DNA of 5,970 nt from an uncultured Chitinophagaceae bacterium (GTDB lineage: Bacteria > Bacteroidota > Bacteroidia > Chitinophagales > Chitinophagaceae). How positions within the stretch are numbered: the stretch's first letter is position 1; every line of letters starts with the position of its first letter. Below the pieces are notes generated by a model. The model was not told the DNA's origin. It ran no database searches and saw nothing but the letters and a program-made list of their open reading frames with translations. Both the position numbers and the translations under genes were made by a program. Positions 1 through 4,238 of the stretch are shown here, piece by piece. Location: contig CALCNY010000342.1 of the NCBI GenBank assembly GCA_937897585.1, positions 1-5,970 on the forward strand. The letters are read 5' to 3'.

Positions 1-297
1 GCAAAATCCACAGGCACTGACAGAATTGAATTGTATACCGAATCATATGCTAAAGGCTTTGAATCCGGAGATGAAGAAAAAGCAATCGCTCCTTTTATAG
101 AAGCTGCAAAAAAAGCCAATGAACTACAATTAGGTATCAACGCCGGTCATGATCTGGATTTACACAACTTGCAATATTTCGCTCAAAATATACCTGGCTT
201 ACTTGAAGTATCTATTGGCCACGCTTTAATCTGCGACGCGATTTATTTGGGATTAGAAAATACGGTGCAGTTGTATAAAAGAAGCTTAAAAATGTAA
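1..297 (+). CDS. pdxJ: Pyridoxine 5'-phosphate synthase PdxJ, C-terminal part (5' end outside window)
   Basis: PdxJ is the cytoplasmic TIM-barrel enzyme that condenses 1-deoxyxylulose 5-phosphate with 3-amino-1-hydroxyacetone 1-phosphate to give pyridoxine 5'-phosphate, the last ring-forming step of DXP-dependent vitamin B6 synthesis. The frame is open from base 1, so this is the last 98 codons of a protein that normally has about 240. Visible family motifs are DRIELYTE (residues 7-14 of the fragment), GINAGHDLDLHNL (45-57, the NAGH phosphate/active-site loop) and EVSIGHALICDAIYLGLE (from 69, the conserved GHA-I/L C-terminal loop). The TTG at 31 is internal and is not a start. The final codons AAA ATG TAA lie inside a short A/T-rich repeat that recurs at 4023-4042, so the last residues and the stop may come from the repeat. 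No terminator hairpin is evident directly downstream. Family assignment is very secure. Confidence 0.96.
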   Translation, partial: AKSTGTDRIELYTESYAKGFESGDEEKAIAPFIEAAKKANELQLGINAGHDLDLHNLQYFAQNIPGLLEVSIGHALICDAIYLGLENTVQLYKRSLKM

Positions 298-345
298 AAT
301 GTAAAATATTGAATGTAGAATGTAAAAGTGGTACTTAGGAAATGA
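290..345 (+). repeat. Dispersed A/T-rich repeat, copy A (atgtaaa module)
   Basis: The 20-mer aaatgtaaaatgtaaaatat at 290-309 is identical to 4023-4042. The similarity continues through 'aatgta-aat' and 'gtaaaagtgg' to 'aaatg', although the second copy carries about 22 extra bases with a CCCCGA/TCGGGG hairpin. Internally it is a tandem of atgtaaa-like units. It begins within the last codons of pdxJ. I do not recognise a named repeat family, and the function is unknown. Confidence 0.6.
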
Positions 346-728
346 AATAATTATTTTCTCTTGAATTTCAATTCAAAAGTAAAAATTCAAAATAAATTCT
401 AGAAATCAGAGTCAACCTCATCCTAAGAATAGAATTGAGCAACATTAATTAACTATTAAAAGCTCAGCGAAAACTCTCCTAACTCAATTCTCTGCGGTAA
501 AATAAATTCGTGAATTCGTAGTTAAACAAAAAAGACACAAAATAAAATCTTCGTGATTATTTGTGTCTTAGTGCCTTAGTGGCGTGAGAAATAAATAATA
601 AGAAAGGAAAAATAAGGAATAAGGATCTGGCAGTTGTTTTCCTGTAATTAGCATTTCAGTTGAGATAACACCAAACGCCAAACAACAAACAAATCAAGTT
701 TAAAAAAGCCTTCGAGTTTCATTGTGGC
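298..728. other. Gene-free, repeat-mosaic intergenic region
   Basis: No reading frame here resembles a protein, and no tRNA or rRNA is visible. The stretch is a patchwork of short modules that recur around 3650-4170. One is 'attcaaaagtaaaaattcaaaa' (371-392), which has near copies at 3680-3701 and inverted at 3741-3770. Others are 'ttcgtgaattcgt' (507-519) and 'aaataaggaataagga' (610-625), the latter matched at 3973-3988. The region at 548-588 is built from imperfect units of the type TTNGTG, ending in cttagtggcg. It looks like decayed or mobile non-coding repeat DNA between the converging pdxJ and the thioredoxin-like gene. Confidence 0.6.
532..569 (-). terminator. Possible weak intrinsic terminator / inverted repeat
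   Basis: Perfect 10-bp inverted repeat: aagacacaaa at 532-541 and tttgtgtctt at 560-569, with an 18-nt loop. Read on the minus strand the hairpin is followed by a short T-run (TTTTTG), as in an intrinsic terminator. That would suit transcripts leaving the minus-strand gene that ends at 801. The stem is A/T-rich with a long loop, and it sits inside repeat modules, so it may simply be a repeat feature. Confidence 0.3.
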
Positions 729-800
729 AAATAATTCGTGAATTCGTGGTTACCCCAACAAAACACAATCAACTTCCCCCTTGGAGGACCGAGGGGGCTT
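729..800 (-). repeat. 72-nt dispersed G/C-block repeat, copy 1, abutting a stop codon
   Basis: This stretch aligns almost end to end with 4165-4237. The left 44 nt (aaataattcgtgaattcgtgg onward, to aatcaa) differ at about four positions. The right part keeps the CCCCC and distal GGGGGCTT blocks, with one indel and changes in between. On the minus strand it begins right after the TAG stop (801-803) of the thioredoxin-like gene. The facing C and G blocks can pair, so it probably forms a hairpin in the 3' UTR. Such elements with 'cccccta.atccccc' blocks are familiar as dispersed intergenic elements in Bacteroidota. I know of no established function. Confidence 0.7.
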
Positions 801-1514
801 CTACTTCAATATACTCTCCAACTTCGCCTCAAGCGCTTCCCCTCTTAAATTTTTACCAATCACTATACCATTTGGATCCACAAGAAAATTTTGAGGAATA
901 CTTTGAATACCGAACTGCTGCGCAACTGCATTGCTCCAGAATTTCAAGTCACTCACATGAGTCCATGTTAGACCATCTTTTTTAATAGCATCTAACCAAT
1001 TTTCTTTTGTCTTATCTAATGAAATACCTAAAACAGTAAATCCTTTGTTTTTGTATTTATTATAAGCAGCAACTACATTTGGATTTTCCCCTCTGCAAGG
1101 TCCGCACCAACTAGCCCAGAAATCAATCAACACATATTTACCTCTATAAGATTTGATGTTCACCATTTTGCCATTCACATCAGCTTGTTCAAAATCCGGT
1201 ATGGTCTTACCAATTAAATCACTTCCACCTTCACCTTCACTTGCTTTTTTCTGAGCCATTTCCTGAAATACGGATTGAATAATAGCATTGGCTTCTTCAT
1301 TGGTCAATTGCTTGTCTTTGTTGCTCATGATATCAACAAAAGCTTGACTTAAGGCGCCAATGTTTAAAGTAGTTACCCCTTGTTGTATTAATGAATTTGA
1401 TATGTTTACTCCAATTGCGTAACTAAAAGAATCGACTTTGTTAGCCAACGGTACTCTGTTTTGAGCAACACAAAATGCGGGCAATAGAGATAAAACAAGG
1501 ATTATTTTCTTCAT
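801..1514 (-). CDS. Secreted TlpA/thioredoxin-like protein with FKBP_N-like N-terminal domain
   Basis: This 237-residue exported thiol-disulfide oxidoreductase candidate is probably periplasmic. Residues 1-17 form a signal peptide (MKK, hydrophobic core, CVA before Q18). The cysteine at 15 lacks a proper lipobox, so it is probably not a lipoprotein. Residues about 27-92 (DSFSYAIGVNISNSL to the QEMAQKK helix) resemble FKBP_N, the helical dimerisation domain that normally precedes FKBP-type prolyl isomerases, but no isomerase domain follows. From about residue 100 there is an AhpC/TSA-TlpA-type thioredoxin fold: GKTIPDF, NGKMVNIKSYRGKYVLIDFWASWCGPC with the redox pair Cys137/Cys140, and the cis-proline in SIPQNF (Pro207). 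Relatives reduce or isomerise envelope disulfides or serve cytochrome c maturation; the substrate cannot be told here. It sits 88 bp after trpF, with a possible promoter of its own, and its stop abuts a dispersed repeat. The thioredoxin assignment is firm; the FKBP_N call is by recognition only. Confidence 0.88.
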   Translation of the reverse strand: MKKIILVLSLLPAFCVAQNRVPLANKVDSFSYAIGVNISNSLIQQGVTTLNIGALSQAFVDIMSNKDKQLTNEEANAIIQSVFQEMAQKKASEGEGGSDLIGKTIPDFEQADVNGKMVNIKSYRGKYVLIDFWASWCGPCRGENPNVVAAYNKYKNKGFTVLGISLDKTKENWLDAIKKDGLTWTHVSDLKFWSNAVAQQFGIQSIPQNFLVDPNGIVIGKNLRGEALEAKLESILK

Positions 1515-1550
1515 TGTATTTTTTTAAAATGCTGATTAAAATTTATGTTG

Positions 1551-1582
1551 CAAAATAAGGCGATTGTTGCTTTTCACCCAAA
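1551..1582 (-). promoter_or_regulatory. Possible Bacteroidota-type promoter for the thioredoxin-like gene
   Basis: On the minus strand a TTTG (1579-1582) is followed after 20 nt by TTATTTTG (1551-1558), one mismatch from the TAnnTTTG -7 element. This would start transcription roughly 30 nt before the ATG at 1514. The region is A/T-rich, so chance matches are easy. Confidence 0.35.
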
Positions 1583-1602
1583 TATTATTCAATTATTAAG
1601 TG

Positions 1603-2250
1603 TTAATTCATTACTTGGTTTACAGCCCTCATAAAAGACAGCACAAGAGCTGTATCTTTTATCCCATCTTCTTTTTCAAAATTGTTATTAATGTCTACAC
1701 CAAAAAAATCAGGATGTTTGAATTGATGAATCGTAGGAGCGTCACTTGGTTTGATACCGCCACCACCTATGAAAAATGGCTTTTCAATACTAGTATCTCC
1801 AATCATTTTCCAATCAAATGCTTGGGTAATACCACCTCGATTAGATTTAATGTTACTATCAAATGAGTAATAATCACAGGCGTCATCATAATCATTGATG
1901 ATGTTGTGGATGCTATCACTATCAAAATTGTCGATATAAAATGTTTTAATGACTTCTATTTCCTTAGACAACATCTTACACATTTCTGGAGATTCGGCAC
2001 CATTCAATTGAATCAAGTCCAAACCGTAAACTTTTACAGTATCTAGAATACTACGGTAATCTAAGTTGGTAAATACTCCTACTTTTTTGATATCAACATC
2101 TGCGTACTTAATATCTTCTGCAGGTATTTTTCCGTACACATTTTGATAAGATTTCACATCAAATACAAAACCGGCATAATCAACAAACAATTTGTCAAGC
2201 TGTTCTAATTGCTCGATGCTTGTAATGCCGCAAACTTTCATATTCATCAT
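1603..2250 (-). CDS. trpF: Phosphoribosylanthranilate isomerase TrpF, divergent active site
   Basis: TrpF converts N-(5-phosphoribosyl)anthranilate to CdRP by an Amadori rearrangement in tryptophan synthesis, as a cytoplasmic (beta/alpha)8 barrel. At 215 residues it has the usual length. Seen here: MKVCGIT (residues 4-10) with the general-base cysteine at 7; GLDLIQLNGAESPE (76-89), the usual QLHG strand with Asn in place of His; FDS with Asp131 as the expected general acid; RGGITQAFDW (138-147); FFIGGGGI (159-166) and GVDINNNFEKEDGIKD (184-199), the phosphate-binding and C-terminal loops. The usual SPR segment after the GF-F strand, which carries the conserved arginine, reads VKSYQNVYG instead. 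Candidate starts are ATG at 2250, 2247 and 2241; the last gives MKVCGIT, the commonest N-terminus, and no ribosome binding site decides. It lies 38 bp after trpG on the same strand, so co-transcription is likely. Family is secure; activity on the usual substrate is less so. Confidence 0.9.
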   Translation of the reverse strand: MMNMKVCGITSIEQLEQLDKLFVDYAGFVFDVKSYQNVYGKIPAEDIKYADVDIKKVGVFTNLDYRSILDTVKVYGLDLIQLNGAESPEMCKMLSKEIEVIKTFYIDNFDSDSIHNIINDYDDACDYYSFDSNIKSNRGGITQAFDWKMIGDTSIEKPFFIGGGGIKPSDAPTIHQFKHPDFFGVDINNNFEKEDGIKDTALVLSFMRAVNQVMN

Positions 2251-2288
2251 GTTGTGGGAGATTTTATTGGTAAAAAAGATGATTAAAG

Positions 2289-2858
2289 TTACTCAAAAAG
2301 CCAATTACTTATTATTTTTTCTCCAAGTGGAGTCATAATACTTTCGGGATGAAATTGCACACCTCTTATATTTAAATTTTGATGCCTAAGCGCCATCACA
2401 TTTCCGGCATTATCAATTGCTGTAATCATTAGTTCTTTCGGAAAATTTGTTCTGTCTACAACCCAGCTATGGTAACGGCCAACTGTAATCTTTTTTTCAA
2501 GTCCTTTAAATAATATTTCCGAAGGCTCAATAACCTCAATTTCATGAGCAACTCCATGAAACACGGTATCCAGATTTATTAAGTTTCCACCAAACACTTC
2601 GCCAATAGCCTGATGACCTAAACAAACACCTAAAATGGATTTTGAAGAACCGTATTGTTTGATTAACGATTTCATAATTCCAGCCTCATCCGGCAAACCA
2701 GGCCCTGGAGATAATATAATTTTATCAAAACGAGCCACTTCTTCAAGACCAATTTCATCATTTTTAAAAACTTCAATTTTTACATGCAATAGCTTTTCAA
2801 CCAGGTGAACCAGGTTGTAGGTAAAGGAATCGTAGTTGTCTAAAATCAAGACTTTCAT
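2289..2858 (-). CDS. trpG: Anthranilate synthase component II (glutamine amidotransferase) TrpG/PabA
   Basis: This class-I glutamine amidotransferase hydrolyses glutamine and passes ammonia to the chorismate-binding partner (TrpE, or PabB in folate synthesis). At 189 residues it is the normal length of a stand-alone subunit. Motifs: LILDNYDSFTYNL (4-16); SPGPGLPDEAG (50-60), the oxyanion region; GVCLGHQAIGE (77-87) with nucleophile Cys79; and GVQFHPES (166-173) with His170 and Glu172 completing the triad. It is followed 38 bp later by trpF. The trpD and trpC genes that normally stand between trpG and trpF are absent, and no trpE is visible. A terminator separates it from tal upstream, so it begins its own transcript. 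TrpG and PabA cannot be separated by sequence alone; the trpF neighbour favours tryptophan, and dual use is common. Confidence 0.94.
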   Translation of the reverse strand: MKVLILDNYDSFTYNLVHLVEKLLHVKIEVFKNDEIGLEEVARFDKIILSPGPGLPDEAGIMKSLIKQYGSSKSILGVCLGHQAIGEVFGGNLINLDTVFHGVAHEIEVIEPSEILFKGLEKKITVGRYHSWVVDRTNFPKELMITAIDNAGNVMALRHQNLNIRGVQFHPESIMTPLGEKIISNWLFE

Positions 2859-2874
2859 GAAAAAAATAATTATT

Positions 2875-2902
2875 ATTATACAATCAACAAATTCATTGTC
2901 AA
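2875..2902 (-). promoter_or_regulatory. Possible trpG promoter (TTGACA-16-TATAAT)
   Basis: On the minus strand TTGACA (2897-2902) and TATAAT (2875-2880) are separated by 16 nt, matching the E. coli sigma-70 consensus at both hexamers, 17 nt before the trpG ATG. It lies between the tal terminator and trpG, exactly where a promoter is needed. Bacteroidota housekeeping sigma factors prefer TTTG/TAnnTTTG, and the DNA is very A/T-rich, so the match may be fortuitous. Confidence 0.4.
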
Positions 2903-2926
2903 TTAATAAAAGTAATTAACTAAAAT

Positions 2927-2957
2927 AAAAAAGACGGTTTTAAGGCCGTCTTTTTTT
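2927..2957 (-). terminator. Intrinsic terminator after tal (bidirectional in form)
   Basis: aaaaaagacgg at 2927-2937 pairs perfectly with ccgtctttttt at 2946-2956, an 11-bp stem around an 8-nt loop. T-runs lie on both strands. It starts about 20 bp after the tal stop codon and precedes trpG, so it should end tal transcription and separate it from the trp genes. Confidence 0.88.
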
Positions 2958-2975
2958 ATATAATTTTAAATGATA

Positions 2976-3629
2976 TTATGCGAATTTTTTAGCATCTTCT
3001 AAGAACTTAGCCAAGCCAATATCAGTTAATGGATGCTTTAATAAACCTAAAATAGAATCCAATGGACAAGTACAAACATCTGCCCCAGCTTCTGCACATT
3101 TGATGATGTGATTTGGGTTGCGGATTGAAGCAGCAAGGATTTCAGTCTTGTACCCTTGGATAGAATAAATCTGACTTAATTGGTGTATCAATTCCATACC
3201 ATCCCAACCACTGTCGTCGATTCTTCCGATAAATGGCGATACATAAGAAGCGCCTGCTTTTGCAGCTAAAATCGCCTGACCAGCAGAGAAAACTAAAGTA
3301 CAATTGGTTCTGATGCCATTATCTGTAAACCACTTGATCGCTTTGATACCGTCTTTAATCATCGGTACTTTTACCACAATATTTTTGTGAATTTGAACTA
3401 GCTTTTTTCCTTCTGCAATCATGCCGTCGAAATCAGTTGAGATTACTTCCGCACTGATGTCGCCATCAACCATTTCACAGATGGTTTTATAATGCTGCAT
3501 GACAGCAGCTTCACCTTTAATACCTTCCTTAGCCATTAGCGAAGGATTGGTAGTTACACCGTCTAAAATTCCTAATTCATTGGCTTCTTTGATTTGAGCC
3601 AGATTGGCTGTATCGATAAAAAATTTCAT
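2976..3629 (-). CDS. tal: Transaldolase, small (FSA/TalC-like) subfamily
   Basis: This class-I aldolase of 217 residues moves a dihydroxyacetone unit between sedoheptulose 7-phosphate and glyceraldehyde 3-phosphate in the non-oxidative pentose phosphate pathway. Motifs: FFIDTANL (3-10, Asp6); GVTTNPSL (24-31); VVKVP with Schiff-base Lys87; NCTLVFSAGQA (109-119); YVSPFIGRIDD (129-139). Two positions separate transaldolase from fructose-6-phosphate aldolase. The residue matching E. coli FsaA Tyr131 is Phe133, and the one matching Gln59 is Glu61 (SAEVIST). Both are transaldolase-type, so transaldolase is the better name. The size fits the short decameric subfamily rather than the 315-residue TalB type. 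Transcription appears monocistronic, with a promoter-like element about 27-57 bp upstream and an intrinsic terminator downstream. There is no Shine-Dalgarno before the ATG. Confidence 0.95.
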   Translation of the reverse strand: MKFFIDTANLAQIKEANELGILDGVTTNPSLMAKEGIKGEAAVMQHYKTICEMVDGDISAEVISTDFDGMIAEGKKLVQIHKNIVVKVPMIKDGIKAIKWFTDNGIRTNCTLVFSAGQAILAAKAGASYVSPFIGRIDDSGWDGMELIHQLSQIYSIQGYKTEILAASIRNPNHIIKCAEAGADVCTCPLDSILGLLKHPLTDIGLAKFLEDAKKFA

Positions 3630-3655
3630 TGGAGATGTTTGTTTGATTTGTTGCG

Positions 3656-3686
3656 CGAAGGTAGAATATTAAGTAAAAATTCAAAA
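3656..3686 (-). promoter_or_regulatory. Probable tal promoter, Bacteroidota type
   Basis: On the minus strand TTTTG (3682-3686), 18 nt, then TACCTTCG (3656-3663), which matches TAnnTTTG at all but one fixed position. Transcription would start near 3651, leaving a leader of about 22 nt. The -33 part lies inside the 'attcaaaagtaaaaattc' repeat module. Confidence 0.5.
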
Positions 3687-3790
3687 GTAAAAATTCAAAA
3701 TTCAAAAAAGATAATATTGCTTATATAAAAATTGAAGCCATTTTTTACTTTTTACTTTTAAATTTTGAATTTCTTCAAATAAAAAATGGC
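3675..3790. repeat. Inverted 'attcaaaagtaaaaattc' modules
   Basis: Tandem attcaaaa/gtaaaa units at 3675-3706 face an inverted copy at about 3741-3770 (tttttacttttaaattttgaattt). A direct copy of the first lies at 371-392. A separate 10-bp inverted repeat, gccatttttt (3737-3746) and aaaaaatggc (3781-3790), overlaps the 3' end of the SRP RNA gene. These are A/T-rich low-complexity repeats; the function is unknown. Confidence 0.5.
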
Positions 3791-3881
3791 AAGTTACTTA
3801 CATCGCACCGCTCAACCATCTACCCTTGCTATCTTCCGATCCTGGGGGAATTCAACAGGAGCTGGTCGTATAAGACTTGCC
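3788..3881 (-). ncRNA. ffs: Signal recognition particle RNA (4.5S-like, small bacterial type)
   Basis: The minus strand encodes an RNA of about 94 nt that binds Ffh and guides co-translational targeting to FtsY and SecYEG. The apical SRP hallmark is present: CCCCCAGGAUC-GGAA-GAUAGCAAGGG, with the GGAA tetraloop at 3834-3837 closed by C-G and the conserved asymmetric AGCA internal-loop strand. The rest of the rod pairs: GGCAAGU/ACUUGCC at the ends, CUUAUA with UGUAAG, and ACC-A-GCUC with GAGCGGU. GAAUUCCCCC before the hairpin is, from memory, typical of Bacteroidota SRP RNAs. The 3' end runs into A-UUUUUU, so the closing stem plus U-run can act as a terminator. A TATCTTTG -7 element ends 4 nt before the proposed first G. 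Exact ends are inferred from base pairing. Confidence 0.9.
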
Positions 3882-3885
3882 GTGG

Positions 3886-3893
3886 CAAAGATA
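3886..3893 (-). promoter_or_regulatory. -7 element of the SRP RNA promoter
   Basis: TATCTTTG on the minus strand is an exact match to the Bacteroidota TAnnTTTG element, 4 nt before the proposed RNA start at 3881. No clear TTTG stands at -33; the best T-rich stretch is ctcttta around 3908-3915, at the edge of a G/C-block repeat. Confidence 0.6.
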
Positions 3894-3913
3894 GGGGAAT
3901 ATGTTTATTAAAG

Positions 3914-3947
3914 AGCCCCCTAAATCCCCCGAAGGGGGACTTTGATT
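3914..3947 (+). repeat. 34-nt head of the G/C-block repeat, inverted copy
   Basis: agccccctaaatcccccgaa and the following 14 nt are the exact reverse complement of 4203-4236, the head of copy 2 of the longer element. The tail (ttttgc..ccacgaattcacgaa) is missing. It sits 20 nt upstream of the SRP -7 element. CCCCC-GAA-GGGGG can form a short hairpin, and the pair 3914-3947/4203-4236 can form a large stem-loop. Confidence 0.8.
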
Positions 3948-4164
3948 GAAGAAATAAAAAATAAGAAATTAAAATAAGGAATAAGGAAGTGGATTTTGGA
4001 TATGAAACTGTAACCCACATTTAAATGTAAAATGTAAAATATCCAATGTAAAATAGCCTGCCCCGACACCTCGGGGTAAAAGTGGGATTAGTGAAATGTA
4101 ATGGGCGGCCGCTCTGAATGATAATTCAAAAGCCTGCAAGAAAACTCGGGGTAAAAAATTAAAA
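3948..4164. other. Repeat-mosaic intergenic region, no gene seen
   Basis: No credible protein is encoded here. The part at 3951-3988 (gaaataaaaaataag..aaataaggaataagga) parallels 589-625. The part at 4023-4100 is copy B of the atgtaaa repeat, with an insert carrying CCCCGA (4061-4066) and TCGGGG (4071-4076). A NotI-type octamer GCGGCCGC lies at 4105-4112. A second 'actcggggtaaaa' at 4144-4156 echoes 4070-4080. Together with 298-728 this appears to be a home for short dispersed elements. Confidence 0.55.
4023..4100 (+). repeat. Dispersed A/T-rich repeat, copy B, with hairpin insert
   Basis: The first 20 nt are identical to 290-309. After aatgtaaaat, about 22 nt (gcctgccccgacacctcggg) are inserted relative to copy A. 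The match then resumes at gtaaaagtggga-tta-tgaaatg. The insert forms a 6-bp CCCCGA/TCGGGG stem. Confidence 0.6.
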
Positions 4165-4237
4165 AAATAATTCGTGAATTCGTGGCAACCCCAGCAAAAC
4201 ATAATCAAAGTCCCCCTTCGGGGGATTTAGGGGGCTT
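4165..4237 (-). repeat. 73-nt dispersed G/C-block repeat, copy 2, abutting a stop codon
   Basis: This is the homologue of 729-800 in the same orientation. On the minus strand it starts one base after the TAA (4239-4241) of the plug gene and ends with the cacgaattcacgaattattt tail. It has one CCCCC block (4212-4216) and two GGGGG blocks (4220-4224 and 4230-4234), so two alternative hairpins are possible. On the plus strand the CCCCC-TTC-GGGGG arrangement followed by gggggcttttt resembles a terminator. Confidence 0.72.
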
Positions 4238-4238
4238 T

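Noticed and set aside
298..728. Hidden small gene or tRNA after pdxJ
   Set aside because: No cloverleaf pairing or TTC-A-loop sequence is visible, and all frames are broken by frequent stops in A/T-rich repeats.
722..985. Plus-strand open frame overlapping the 3' end of the thioredoxin-like gene
   Set aside because: It is antisense to well-supported coding sequence, starts inside the dispersed repeat and has no protein-like pattern.
1600..1866. Plus-strand open frame antisense to trpF
   Set aside because: It is entirely within the strongly supported trpF gene on the other strand and resembles no protein.
2859..2960. Trp attenuator or T-box before trpG
   Set aside because: The hairpin at 2927-2956 lies upstream of the likely trpG start and fits tal termination. 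The leader is under 20 nt from the candidate promoter, with no Trp-codon peptide or T-box motif.
3675..3790. CRISPR-like or tandem array
   Set aside because: The attcaaaa/gtaaaa units are short, irregular and unspaced, partly inverted, with no uniform spacers and no cas genes nearby.
4105..4112. NotI octamer GCGGCCGC in A/T-rich DNA, considered as vector or cloning contamination
   Set aside because: No vector, linker or adapter sequence surrounds it and the flanks are the local repeat modules, so a natural G/C-rich repeat fragment is more likely.
3829..4208. Two overlapping minus-strand open frames between the plug gene and the SRP RNA
   Set aside because: They translate repeat modules and part of the SRP RNA. 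Composition and the LLPRGVGAGYFTL-type string come from the CCCCGA hairpin and atgtaaa repeats, not from a protein family.
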